From Clostridia bacterium (GTDB lineage: Bacteria > Bacillota > Clostridia > Oscillospirales > Acutalibacteraceae): DNA of 64,000 nt. Of this stretch, positions 7,858 to 15,678 are shown piece after piece. Below the pieces are notes generated by a model. The model worked only from the letters and a program-made list of their open reading frames with translations. It did not search any database and had not been told where the DNA came from. Positions within the stretch are counted from its first letter, which is position 1. Every line of letters starts with the position of its first letter. Where the stretch lies: positions 1 through 64,000 of the forward strand of contig JAFUHX010000039.1 in NCBI GenBank assembly GCA_017474045.1. Reading direction: 5' to 3'. A program made the translations under genes and the position numbers.

Positions 7858-9060
7858 ATGGCTTTTAAAAAACCTGCATACAAGCAAAACGGCGTAACCG
7901 TTAAAAACAGCTATTACACTTTTTCAAAAGAATACCCCGTTGGCAATATCGGACGACAAAGCCGAAATGCCCGACACAAAAAAGGAAAAAGAATTTATTT
8001 CAAAGCTTTTCTTTTGATTTTATGCTTTTCTTTAATCAGCTTTGCAGCCTATTTTTCAGCTGAAGTGGCTTTGAAATTTTCTTATAAAGATCCGGCTCTC
8101 AAAGCCCCTGAAATTTCAACTGATTCAACTGAAGACGCTTCCTCAACCATTCTCAGCGAAAACAACATGAAGGCTCTTTATTTCCCCGCCGAAAAGCTGG
8201 GCAACAAAAAGTTTTTAAAAGATTTTCCCAAAGAAATCAGAAGAAAAAACTGCAACAGCGTTGTTATTGACTTCAAGCTTTCAGACGGAAGGCTTCTTTA
8301 TTCCTCAGAACTTGAAATTGCACTTCTTGCCAAATGCGCTGTTTTTGACAACGAAACGGTTCGTTCGGCAATGAACTTCTTTAAATCGGAAAAAATTAAC
8401 GTTATTGCCCGAGTGCATTGCTTCAGAGATAATCTTGCAACCGGTGAAGCAACAGATTACGCTGTTAAATATATGAACTCTGAGGTTAACTGGGTCGATA
8501 ACTCAAACGAAGCTCAGCCTTGCTCATGGCTTAATCCATTTTCAAAGGGAGCAAGAAAATATCTTACAGAAATCATTAAAGAAATTTCTGAGTTTGGAAT
8601 TGATGGCTTAATCCTCACTTCTGTTTCCTTCCCTGCCGGTGAGAACTCAGACACAGCAGGCTACCCCGGAAGCAAAGGAAAAACAAAAGAGGAATGTCTT
8701 AAAGGCTTTCTTAGCGAAGTAAAAAAAATTATTCCCCCTTCTTGTTTCCTACTTACAGAGCTTACTTCTACAGATGTTATTGAGGGAAACAACGAAAAAT
8801 TTGGCGGTTCGTTTTCGCAAAACAGCGCTGACGGTGTATGCGCAGACACGGCAATACGACCCGAGAATTATTATCCTGACAAAAAGAGCAAATTCAGCGC
8901 TATGATAAGCCTTTTTTCAAACATGAAAGCTTCTCTTAATGAAGACGCCCAAATTGTTCCGATGATCAGCTCAGAAGAGTTTTCACATAGCTACATCAGA
9001 ACAGCTGAAAAAAACGGCTTCGGTTGTTATATTATCTATAATACCGAGGGTTTCTATTAA
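7858..9060 (+). CDS. DUF4015-type putative glycoside hydrolase, membrane-anchored
   Basis: A 400-residue protein with a basic cytoplasmic N-terminus, one helix at about residues 48-70, then an extracytoplasmic TIM-barrel-like domain. MKALYFPAEKLG, SVVIDFKLSDGRLLY and GARKYLTEIIKEISEFGIDG are the strands and motifs I associate with the DUF4015/GHL putative glycosidase family. Its substrate is unknown; relatives are thought to act on surface polysaccharides. It follows the RnfA-like gene by 60 bases and precedes a strong terminator, so it is probably last in that transcript. Its ATG lacks a clear ribosome binding site (see the leader hairpin). Confidence 0.75.
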   Translation: MAFKKPAYKQNGVTVKNSYYTFSKEYPVGNIGRQSRNARHKKGKRIYFKAFLLILCFSLISFAAYFSAEVALKFSYKDPALKAPEISTDSTEDASSTILSENNMKALYFPAEKLGNKKFLKDFPKEIRRKNCNSVVIDFKLSDGRLLYSSELEIALLAKCAVFDNETVRSAMNFFKSEKINVIARVHCFRDNLATGEATDYAVKYMNSEVNWVDNSNEAQPCSWLNPFSKGARKYLTEIIKEISEFGIDGLILTSVSFPAGENSDTAGYPGSKGKTKEECLKGFLSEVKKIIPPSCFLLTELTSTDVIEGNNEKFGGSFSQNSADGVCADTAIRPENYYPDKKSKFSAMISLFSNMKASLNEDAQIVPMISSEEFSHSYIRTAEKNGFGCYIIYNTEGFY

Positions 9061-9067
9061 ACAACAG

Positions 9068-9105
9068 CGGATAATGTCCATTTTGGCATTATCCGTTTAT
9101 TTTTT
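9068..9105 (+). terminator. Terminator after the DUF4015 gene
   Basis: CGGATAATG (9068-9076) pairs with CATTATCCG (9087-9095), followed by TTTATTTTTT. Confidence 0.85.
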
Positions 9106-9177
9106 ACACTTTTGTAAAACATTTAACAATCAAAACAAATTCACATTATCAATAAAACAACAAAATGGCGTTTTTTG

Positions 9178-9205
9178 TTGTTTGATTTGTTTTTTTTGCT
9201 ATGAT
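9178..9205 (+). promoter_or_regulatory. Possible promoter of the 9.2-kb acyltransferase gene
   Basis: TTGTTT (9178-9183) and TATGAT (9200-9205) with a 16-base spacer in T-rich DNA. The -35 match is weak. Confidence 0.4.
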
Positions 9206-9265
9206 ATCATTTAAAATAGTGTTTTAATGTTTAAAAATTTTATTCGATTGAAAGGTGTGTTGTTT

Positions 9266-10762
9266 GTGTCTGAAAAATATTGCTGGACCAGAACTGATAC
9301 GGCGGCGATTATGTTTTCTGCCCTTCAAAAAGAAGATTCTTCAAGAGTTTTCAGATTTTCTGTTGTTCTGAAAGAAGAAATTGAGCCTGAAAAACTTAAA
9401 GCAGCTGTTAAAAGAACAATGGAACATCTCCCCGCTTTCAGCTACAGATTTAAAAAAGGCTTCTTTTGGGGATATCTTGAAAAAACCGACATTCTTCCAA
9501 ATGTTACTGAGGACGACAAGATTATCAGTCAGCCCCGATGGCTTGGAAAAAACGGTGGTCCCGAGCTTGAAGTTCTTTATTATAAAAGAAGACTTACTCT
9601 TGAGTTTTCTCATGTTCTTACCGACGGTTCCGGAGCTGTTGCTTTCACTAAAGCTCTTTTAAAAGAATATTTTTCAGATGTAATACCCTTTGAAGAAGAT
9701 GAAGAGGTTTCTTTCGAAGAGTTAACCGAAAACGCATATAAGCGCCATTACAACAAAAACAGCAGCGCAAAAAGAGAAAGCTCCAACGAAAAAGTTTTTG
9801 TTATTGATAAAATTCAGAATGAAAACACAGCCAGATATTTTTCAGGACTCATGCCCGTTTCTCAGCTCAAGGAAAAAAGCAAAAGCCGCGGCATGACAAT
9901 TACAGAATATCTTGCCGCCGTTTATGTTTACGCTATTATTCAATCAGCAAAGGAAGCAATCGACAAACCGATCGCTCTTTCAATTCCCATAAACTTCAGA
10001 GGACACTTTCCTTCAAAAACAGTCAGAAACTTTTCGGGTGATACCTCTTTAAAATACACAGGAAAAACCGAAAAAGACGTTTCTTTTGAAGATGTTTGCG
10101 AAGACATAAAAGGCAAGCTCAAAAACGGAATTGACAAAAACATTATTCAGGGATTCATTAACGGTACATATTCTTTAACTGTCAACCCGATTTTAAGAAT
10201 TGTTCCTTTCGTAATCAAGCAACCTGTTCTTGATGCTTCGCAAAAGAAGAACCACGCCGATTCAATGACCAGCATTTTAACAAATCTCGGAAATATTTCA
10301 TTCGGTGAAGTTCTTGACTCAAAAATCGAACGTCTGGAATGTGTTGGAGGAGACATCAGAATTTATGGCTTGACAACAATGGCTTCTGTTGTCAGCTTTA
10401 ACGGATATCTCAACTTATTTCTTAATTCTTCCGTTGAAAACACTACTCTTTTCCGCGACTTTTTCAAAACATTAAGCGAAGACGGTGTTGACGTCAGAGT
10501 AGAAAGCTCACACGACAACGGCTTTGACCTTTCAAGAAAAAGCGAAACAGGAAAACGTTGCCAAAGCTGCGGTGTTGACCTCGGCGAAGAATATACCGTC
10601 TGCCCTCTTTGTAAAAACAAAGCCACAGAAGAAAAGAAACACATTGAAGGCTTTGAAACAGCAGCTTATTCTTCTGAATTCAAAGAAAGAAATGCCGTAT
10701 CTGCGGTAAAAACGGCTCACAAGCCCTCTTTCGAAAAACTCAGGGCATTCTTCAATCTTTAA
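9266..10762 (+). CDS. Condensation/alcohol-acetyltransferase-fold protein with C-terminal zinc ribbon
   Basis: About 499 residues. The body is a chloramphenicol-acetyltransferase/NRPS-condensation-like acyltransferase of the COG4908 type: SHVLTDGSG carries the HxxxDG catalytic motif, and SIPINFRGHFPSKTVRNF is the second conserved block. Near the C-terminus CQSCGVDLGEEYTVCPLC forms a C-x2-C...C-x2-C zinc ribbon. Acyl donor and acceptor are unknown. A paralogue lies at 29040-30311 and shares both blocks. I chose GTG 9266 because AAAGGTGTG sits just before it, the paralogue aligns from here, and an upstream ATG at 9227 has no ribosome binding site. It is a single-gene unit between two terminators. 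Confidence 0.75.
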   Translation: MSEKYCWTRTDTAAIMFSALQKEDSSRVFRFSVVLKEEIEPEKLKAAVKRTMEHLPAFSYRFKKGFFWGYLEKTDILPNVTEDDKIISQPRWLGKNGGPELEVLYYKRRLTLEFSHVLTDGSGAVAFTKALLKEYFSDVIPFEEDEEVSFEELTENAYKRHYNKNSSAKRESSNEKVFVIDKIQNENTARYFSGLMPVSQLKEKSKSRGMTITEYLAAVYVYAIIQSAKEAIDKPIALSIPINFRGHFPSKTVRNFSGDTSLKYTGKTEKDVSFEDVCEDIKGKLKNGIDKNIIQGFINGTYSLTVNPILRIVPFVIKQPVLDASQKKNHADSMTSILTNLGNISFGEVLDSKIERLECVGGDIRIYGLTTMASVVSFNGYLNLFLNSSVENTTLFRDFFKTLSEDGVDVRVESSHDNGFDLSRKSETGKRCQSCGVDLGEEYTVCPLCKNKATEEKKHIEGFETAAYSSEFKERNAVSAVKTAHKPSFEKLRAFFNL

Positions 10763-10814
10763 AAACAATCGCATCAGAGAGAATATAAATACCCTTCAGA
10801 AGTGTTTTCTGAAA

Positions 10815-10853
10815 ATCAAAGCACCGTAGTTTCGAAAACTGCGGTGCTTTGAT
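10815..10853. terminator. Bidirectional terminator between convergent genes
   Basis: ATCAAAGCACCGTAGTTT (10815-10832) pairs with AAACTGCGGTGCTTTGAT (10836-10853) with one G-U. It separates the plus-strand acyltransferase from the minus-strand alarmone synthetase. Confidence 0.85.
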
Positions 10854-10863
10854 GTTACATTTG

Positions 10864-11568
10864 TTATTTTAATCTGTCTTCATCAATTTCATTTTTGATG
10901 CTCTGCATTTTTTCATCTAACAAAGCACACATTGCCGCGCACTCTGAAAGCTGTTTTGCCGTTGATTTAGCTGTTTTTTCGCTTATTGTTTTTTTATAAT
11001 AGAGCTTATGCTCAAGACTTGCCCACAAATCCATTGCAACAGTTCTCAGCTGAACCTCAACTTTCATATATTTCTTTTCGTTCTGAAGAAAAATGGGAAC
11101 CTCAATTATCAGATGAAGGCTTCTGTAGCCATTGTTTTTCGGATTTTTTATGTAATCTTTTTTTCTGATAAGCCTGATATCATCCTGACTCAGAAGACAG
11201 TCCGCAAGCATATAAATATCATCAACAAAAGAGCAGACAACTCTCACACCGGCTACATCAGAAAGGCTTTTCTCAATGCTTGAAAGCTTCAGGGGAAGTT
11301 CTTTTCTTTTTATTTTTTCAAATATGCTTTCAGCTGATTTAAGTCTCGTTTCAATGCTGTCTATAGGGTTTCTTTCATGCTGAAGAGAAAACTGCTCATC
11401 AAGAACTCTGAACTTTGTTTCAACCTCAAGAATTGCACAACGGTAACACGCCATAAGCTCTTGAATTTTAAGAAAGCTTTCGTGAAACTTATTCAGTGCG
11501 CCTCCTGCAACCATCTTAGCAAACTGCTCAGGAGTTCCCTGAAAATCTTCTAATGAATCTTTGCTCAT
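10864..11568 (-). CDS. Small alarmone synthetase (GTP pyrophosphokinase)
   Basis: A 234-residue RelA/SpoT-fold synthetase without HD hydrolase or TGS/ACT domains, the size and shape of RelQ/SasB or RelP/SasA enzymes that make (p)ppGpp from GTP/GDP and ATP in the cytoplasm. Visible motifs are DVAGVRVVCSFVDDIY, the ATP/GTP loop region KDYIKNPKNNGYRSLH, and VEVQLRTVAMDLWASLEHK with the catalytic Glu. Long helices flank the core, as in the tetrameric family. GAAAGGAT lies upstream of the ATG. The bifunctional Rel enzyme is also in this window (22455-24647). Confidence 0.9.
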   Translation of the reverse strand: MSKDSLEDFQGTPEQFAKMVAGGALNKFHESFLKIQELMACYRCAILEVETKFRVLDEQFSLQHERNPIDSIETRLKSAESIFEKIKRKELPLKLSSIEKSLSDVAGVRVVCSFVDDIYMLADCLLSQDDIRLIRKKDYIKNPKNNGYRSLHLIIEVPIFLQNEKKYMKVEVQLRTVAMDLWASLEHKLYYKKTISEKTAKSTAKQLSECAAMCALLDEKMQSIKNEIDEDRLK

Positions 11569-11615
11569 TTTAATATCCTTTCGCTACAAAACATTTCTGT
11601 TCTTTTAAATCAAAA

Positions 11616-11639
11616 TGCCGCAAGTGTTACCCTGCGGCA
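11616..11639 (-). terminator. Possible terminator after the MFS gene
   Basis: TGCCGCA (11616-11622) pairs with TGCGGCA (11633-11639); on the minus strand TTTTGATTT follows. The U-run is interrupted. Confidence 0.5.
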
Positions 11640-11644
11640 ATTAC

Positions 11645-13030
11645 TTATTCTTCTTCGGTTTCAACCTCGAAGCCTTTTTTTGAAAGAGCTATCAGAGGAA
11701 TAAAAACAAGAATTGAAATAATGGCGGCTACAAAGAACATACTTGAAGAGGGAACGATTTTTTCCTGACCGTATTCAATAATTGTAATGTTTGAAACACG
11801 GCTGGCAAGGTCTCCAAGATAGGGACCGACAATCATCGGAAGAAGAACGGCGAAGATCATTCTGATTCCCTGGAAAAGACCAACCTTATCTTCGGGAATA
11901 AAGTCTCTGACAGCAGCATTGAGCTGAATCATTAAAACAAGATAACCGATAAAGGTGGGAGCAATTCCGATCAATACAACAATAATATTTGTTGAGCTTG
12001 AAAGAAGGAAAAGTCCGAGAGTGAAGCAAACAACGCCAAAAACAAGACCAAGGAATTTTTTGGTTGCTGAAACCTTAAGAAGAACAACAACACCAGCAAT
12101 GAGAGTTGCAACAGCAAGAACGGCAACAACTATAACTAAAGGCGAAATCGGTTGACCGCCAAAGTTTGCAGGAACAATTACCTTTTCAAGATATACGAAA
12201 AGATAGGGGAAGAAAACCTGAACTGCAATGCTGTAAAAACCAACAGCGGCAAGAGCAAGATAAAGTCTTGAATTCTCTTTAACAACAGACGGCCTGAAGC
12301 CATAGAAAAGGTCTGCCCAATAGTTACCCTTTGTTTTTTCGCCTTTGATTTCAGGATCTTCGAGAAGGAAGAGACCTGCTACTCCGCAAATTGAAACAAT
12401 TATACCGAGAACAAGGAAGAAAATATCATAAGCAACAATACCTGCCTGAGCGAGAGTTCCGACACCCATAACAGCAGCCATTGCAAAGAAACCGACAAAG
12501 GTTAAAGCAGTTTCAACGGTGGGTCTTACAGAAGGATTGGTTACGTCAGTTACCCAGGCGTTAAAGGCTGAGTCGTTACTGGTTGAACCCATAAAGGTCA
12601 TGACCATATCCATAATTATAACCATCCAGATAGTGCAAAAAAGGATTTTGGCTTCATCGTTAAGTCCGAAAATTGCGGCAACATTTTCTTTTGTAATAAA
12701 ACCAAACAAAGCGGTAATAACGCCCCAGACAATATAGCCGATTGAAATGAACGCCTTGCGCTTCTTCATTTTTTCGCTGAAGGTTCCCATAATGAAGGTT
12801 GTTACAACAGCAGTTATTGCTGAAAGAGCAACCATTCGGCTGATAGCTGTGGTGGGCTGCATAATTCCGTTAGCATAAAGATACACCGGACTATAGGTGC
12901 TTCCCGCATAAATTTCGTTGTAAAGGAAGGTGTTGAAATACATATTTTCAAGATTCCACGCAACACCGCCCATAAAGCTGAACAGGCATATATTAAACCA
13001 TGTTCTTTTTGAAAGACTGTTTTTATTCAT
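11645..13030 (-). CDS. Major facilitator superfamily transporter
   Basis: A 461-residue polytopic protein with about 12 predicted helices. The first loop contains GTFSEKMKKRKAFI, fitting the MFS cytoplasmic loop pattern, and the helix 1-2 region starts SFMGGVAWNLENMYFN, as in SLC45-like/GPH-type bacterial MFS proteins that often carry sugars. The substrate is not readable from sequence and no catabolic gene is adjacent. It has a promoter at 13064-13092 and AAAGGAG before the ATG, and is followed by a hairpin, so it looks monocistronic. Confidence 0.8.
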   Translation of the reverse strand: MNKNSLSKRTWFNICLFSFMGGVAWNLENMYFNTFLYNEIYAGSTYSPVYLYANGIMQPTTAISRMVALSAITAVVTTFIMGTFSEKMKKRKAFISIGYIVWGVITALFGFITKENVAAIFGLNDEAKILFCTIWMVIIMDMVMTFMGSTSNDSAFNAWVTDVTNPSVRPTVETALTFVGFFAMAAVMGVGTLAQAGIVAYDIFFLVLGIIVSICGVAGLFLLEDPEIKGEKTKGNYWADLFYGFRPSVVKENSRLYLALAAVGFYSIAVQVFFPYLFVYLEKVIVPANFGGQPISPLVIVVAVLAVATLIAGVVVLLKVSATKKFLGLVFGVVCFTLGLFLLSSSTNIIVVLIGIAPTFIGYLVLMIQLNAAVRDFIPEDKVGLFQGIRMIFAVLLPMIVGPYLGDLASRVSNITIIEYGQEKIVPSSSMFFVAAIISILVFIPLIALSKKGFEVETEEE

Positions 13031-13063
13031 TGTTTTTCTCCTTTGTTTTTATATAACAGATAG

Positions 13064-13092
13064 ATTATATTATATATGATTTAAAAAAGCAA
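13064..13092 (-). promoter_or_regulatory. Promoter of the MFS gene
   Basis: On the minus strand, TTGCTT (13087-13092) and TATAAT (13064-13069) with a 17-base spacer. Confidence 0.6.
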
Positions 13093-13111
13093 CTGCCATT
13101 TTATACTAAAA

Positions 13112-13135
13112 AAGACGGACTTTTTTGTCCGTCTT
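13112..13135 (-). terminator. Terminator of queT
   Basis: AAGACGGAC (13112-13120) pairs with GTCCGTCTT (13127-13135); TTTTTTAGT follows on the minus strand. The stem overlaps the queT stop codon. Confidence 0.75.
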
Positions 13136-13673
13136 AATTAAAATTTTTAAAGAAAATTTCGTCCAGTCGGCGTTTCTTTATAACCTTAAACAAAAGAAGT
13201 CCCAAGGTCAAAAGAACTCCTGCCTCTCCCAGCGCAACAAGACCGCCCTGAATCAGAAAGCTTCCCGGATGAAACGGCCCTTCAATCATAAAAATTTCGA
13301 TTTCCAAACCAATTATTATACCGTTGAAAACAGCAGGCATCAAAGCCGACAAAACAGGAAGATTCTTTATTGTTACATTTCTCAGCGCCCTGACACAAGC
13401 GCACGCCAAAAGAGTTGCCAACGAGCCCAGAACAACATCAAGAGGCAAGGCGGCGCTGTTTGCAATATTTGAAACGGCACAACCAATCGTCAGCCCCGGA
13501 ATTGCCGCCGGTGTAAACACCGAAAGAATACAAAGGGCTTCGCTGACCCTGAACTGAACAGCCGCCGATGTGCTGCCCGGAAAAATAATTTGTTGGGCAA
13601 AGGTCAGAGCCGCATATAACGCGGCAATAATTGCTGTTTGAGAAAGATTAAAGACTCTTTTTCTGTTATTCAC
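13134..13673 (-). CDS. queT: QueT-family queuosine-precursor transporter (ECF S component)
   Basis: A 179-residue membrane protein with about six helices. The pattern AALYAALTFAQQIIFPGS, QFRVSEALCILSVFTPAAI and GLTIGCAVSNI is typical of the QueT family, which imports queuosine precursors (preQ0/preQ1 type) for tRNA wobble modification as the substrate-binding part of an ECF transporter. The shared ECF energising subunits are not in this window. The start is GTG 13673 with AAAGGAG 8 bases upstream. The leader (13681-13745) forms a pseudoknot-like structure compatible with a preQ1 riboswitch, which supports the substrate assignment. Confidence 0.88.
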   Translation of the reverse strand: MNNRKRVFNLSQTAIIAALYAALTFAQQIIFPGSTSAAVQFRVSEALCILSVFTPAAIPGLTIGCAVSNIANSAALPLDVVLGSLATLLACACVRALRNVTIKNLPVLSALMPAVFNGIIIGLEIEIFMIEGPFHPGSFLIQGGLVALGEAGVLLTLGLLLFKVIKKRRLDEIFFKNFN

Positions 13674-13680
13674 TTTTTTG

Positions 13681-13745
13681 GCTCCTTTAGTTTTGATTCA
13701 AGATGAGAAAATATTCATCTTAGTCAGGAAGGTTTCGAACTGACT
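13681..13745 (-). promoter_or_regulatory. Candidate preQ1 riboswitch in the queT leader
   Basis: On the minus strand, AGTCAG/CTGACT (13740-13745 with 13722-13727) closes a 12-base loop TTCGAAACCTTC. A hairpin AAGATGA/TCATCTT follows (13700-13721), then GAATCAAAACTAAAGGAG, which holds the Shine-Dalgarno. CCTT in the loop can pair with AAGG of the Shine-Dalgarno. This order (hairpin, accessory hairpin, SD pairing back into the loop) is that of class II/III preQ1 riboswitches controlling translation. The class is uncertain and no covariation was tested. Confidence 0.5.
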
Positions 13746-13764
13746 TTTTGTTTGATTATTTTAT

Positions 13765-14682
13765 TTATGCAGCCTGAAGAATTTCAAGCGTTACTTCGCA
13801 GGCGAGAGCGCTGTCATATTCCATCATCATGTGTCCACCCTTTTCGAAGTTATAGGTTTTTGTTCCCTCAGGACACGAAGCGATGATTGCTTCAAGATTG
13901 TCCTGAGAAGCAACCTTGTCGTCTGAGGCGGTTACAACAATGCATGGAATTTCAAGAAGCGAAAGCTTTTCGAAATTCGGTGCAACGGTATGACTTGACA
14001 TAATTGCCATTCCCGATCCGGTACCTTTTATTTTAAGAGGATCAGAAATTCTTGAAAGGTCATATTTTTTGGCATATTCTGCGTCAGAAAAGCTCATTTC
14101 AACCATCATTCTCATTAAAGCAGGCGTTTTGGCGGCAAAGCTGATCAGAACATTATAAAGGCTTCTTATTGCCGGACTTTTCATAATTGTTGCCATAATG
14201 GGAGAAACAGCTGAGTTAGTCTGCGGAGCAAAGAGCACCAAAGCAGAAACCAGGTCGCTATACATAGTTGCAATATTAATTGCAACACCGCCGCCCATGG
14301 AGTGACCGCCTAAAATCCACTTTCCGCCAAGCTTCTGCATTAACGAAGCAACAAGATCTTCTCTGTTTTGAAGATTCATTTTTGTTGTTTCTCTTGAAGA
14401 ATAGCCAAAATTGGGAAGGTCAACAAGAACTACTGAATAGCCTTCAGAAACATAGTTTTCTGCAAGACCCTCAAAGCTTGCTGTTGAAAGACCGAAGCCA
14501 TGAAGAAGCATTACCTGCTTTTCGCTGTTTGGGCTTTCATAGACTCTATAGTGAAGGGTGTAGTCTCCTACACAATAGAATTCGCTGTTTTCAAAAGGCT
14601 TTGTTTCCTCAGCCGCTAAGGCAGTTGAGCAAAGCGAAAACACCAAAATTAAAGATAAAAAAATTGCTGTTAACTTTTTCAT
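13765..14682 (-). CDS. Secreted alpha/beta hydrolase
   Basis: About 305 residues with a signal peptide (KKLTAIFLSLILVFSLC...TALAAEE). The mature part is an alpha/beta hydrolase: MLLHGFG oxyanion strand, VVLVDLPNFGYS, nucleophile elbow GHSMGG, acidic residue in VTASDDKVAS, and the histidine in EKGGHMMM. It is probably an esterase or lipase-like enzyme outside the membrane; the substrate is unknown. I use ATG 14682 because GAAGGAGG is correctly spaced before it, while the first ATG (14706) would put charged residues ahead of the signal. It has its own promoter and is 91 bases upstream of queT. Confidence 0.88.
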   Translation of the reverse strand: MKKLTAIFLSLILVFSLCSTALAAEETKPFENSEFYCVGDYTLHYRVYESPNSEKQVMLLHGFGLSTASFEGLAENYVSEGYSVVLVDLPNFGYSSRETTKMNLQNREDLVASLMQKLGGKWILGGHSMGGGVAINIATMYSDLVSALVLFAPQTNSAVSPIMATIMKSPAIRSLYNVLISFAAKTPALMRMMVEMSFSDAEYAKKYDLSRISDPLKIKGTGSGMAIMSSHTVAPNFEKLSLLEIPCIVVTASDDKVASQDNLEAIIASCPEGTKTYNFEKGGHMMMEYDSALACEVTLEILQAA

Positions 14683-14707
14683 TAAACATTCCTCCTTCTG
14701 CTTCACT

Positions 14708-14737
14708 ATTTTATCAAAAGTTTATATGCATTGTCAA
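14708..14737 (-). promoter_or_regulatory. Promoter of the secreted hydrolase gene
   Basis: On the minus strand, TTGACA (14732-14737) and TAAAAT (14708-14713) with an 18-base spacer. Confidence 0.7.
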
Positions 14738-14764
14738 TAAGACATGAAAAAGAGGACACAAAAA

Positions 14765-14793
14765 GGCGCTGCAAAAACTAAGTTTACAGCACC
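14765..14793 (-). terminator. Terminator of the yab block
   Basis: GGTGCTGTAAAC pairs with GTTTTTGCAGCGCC, with a small bulge, and is followed by TTTTTGTG on the minus strand, directly after the yabR stop codon. Confidence 0.7.
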
Positions 14794-14799
14794 GCATAA

Positions 14800-15261
14800 T
14801 CAGTTGTTATTATTTCTTCCTCTTCTGGAGTAGCCGCCGTGTTTTGAATCGCCGGCACGCTTGAGATCGGTCATTTTTTCGTCGCTGACCTGTTTGAAGC
14901 GAGCCATCATATCTTCAAAAGACATGGAATCCTGAGACGGAGCCTGAGGCTGACCTTGCCAGACATTAGGGTTTCCGCTTCTTCGACGCGGAGCTTGTTG
15001 ACGGCGCGGTGGTTCAGCCGGTTCTTCTTTTTCATTAGCCTTTTTTATGGAAAGACTGATTTTTCCGGCTTCGTTTATTCCAATAACTTTAACCTTAACT
15101 TCCTGACCTTCTGAAAGAAAATCTTTTATGTCTTTGACATAAGAAGAAGAAACCTCAGAAATGTGAACCATTCCGCTGGTTCCGTCCGGAAGAGCAACGA
15201 AAGCTCCGAAGTTTGTTAAGCCTGTTACCTTACCTTCAACAATTGCGCCAATTTCAAGCAT
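14800..15261 (-). CDS. yabR: S1-domain RNA-binding protein (YabR/GSP13 type)
   Basis: A 153-residue protein. Residues 1-75 form a single S1 OB-fold RNA-binding domain (GAIVEGKVTGLTNFGAFVAL, then GMVHISEVS and KVKVIGI...GKISLSIKKA). The rest is a low-complexity Pro/Arg/Gln tail ending in RRGRNNNN. Bacillus YabR/GSP13 and related clostridial proteins bind ribosomes or RNA. It closes the divIC transcript and is followed by a terminator. The ribosome binding site AGGAGG is rather far (about 12 bases) from the ATG. Confidence 0.88.
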   Translation of the reverse strand: MLEIGAIVEGKVTGLTNFGAFVALPDGTSGMVHISEVSSSYVKDIKDFLSEGQEVKVKVIGINEAGKISLSIKKANEKEEPAEPPRRQQAPRRRSGNPNVWQGQPQAPSQDSMSFEDMMARFKQVSDEKMTDLKRAGDSKHGGYSRRGRNNNN

Positions 15262-15282
15262 ATAAAGCTATGTCCTCCTAAA

Positions 15283-15603
15283 TTATTCACCGAAAGATGA
15301 GTCATAGATAACATACTCACCCGGTTTTGCGTATCCATAGTCTTCTCTGGCAATTTTTTCACAATATTCATCAAAGCCTTCACCCTTGATGAGTTCGTTT
15401 TTTTCAGAGATATCTTGTTTTATATCTTCGCAAACGGAGGAGGCTTCTTCGGCGGCTGAACGGTATTCGGCAGCCTTGCTGAAATTTATGGCACTATAAA
15501 CAGCAACAAAACAAATTACCACAATGGCAACAACGGCAATTATTACGCGCTTTATCAATTTAAAATTAATTTTTGAATTTTTAAAAGCTTTAATATCAGC
15601 CAT
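15283..15603 (-). CDS. divIC: Septum formation initiator, DivIC/FtsL-type
   Basis: A 106-residue bitopic division protein. It has a short cytoplasmic part, one helix (VIIAVVAIVVICFVAVYS), a coiled-coil-like stretch (EYRSAAEEASSVCEDIKQDI...), and the end IAREDYGYAKPGEYVI, which matches the DivIC/FtsB pattern. It would link FtsL-type partners to the septal peptidoglycan machinery. The start is ATG 15603 because AAGGAAGGAG precedes it; the upstream in-frame ATG is unsupported. Its place between yabQ and yabR is the conserved Firmicutes order. A separate promoter lies upstream. Confidence 0.88.
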   Translation of the reverse strand: MADIKAFKNSKINFKLIKRVIIAVVAIVVICFVAVYSAINFSKAAEYRSAAEEASSVCEDIKQDISEKNELIKGEGFDEYCEKIAREDYGYAKPGEYVIYDSSFGE

Positions 15604-15643
15604 AAAAAACACTCCTTCCTTAACTAAATAAAAACACATGTTA

Positions 15644-15671
15644 ATTATAATGATTTTCTTGAATTTTTCAA
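15644..15671 (-). promoter_or_regulatory. Promoter of divIC-yabR with palindromic -35 region
   Basis: On the minus strand, TTGAAA (15666-15671) and TATAAT (15644-15649) with a 16-base spacer. The -35 lies in the palindrome CTTGAA-AAA-TTCAAG (15658-15672), which could be an operator. Confidence 0.55.
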
Positions 15672-15678
15672 GACTCTT

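Noticed and set aside
14280..14747. 155-codon plus-strand frame opposite the secreted hydrolase
   Set aside because: The minus-strand hydrolase has intact catalytic motifs, signal peptide and ribosome binding site over the same bases, so this is a shadow frame.
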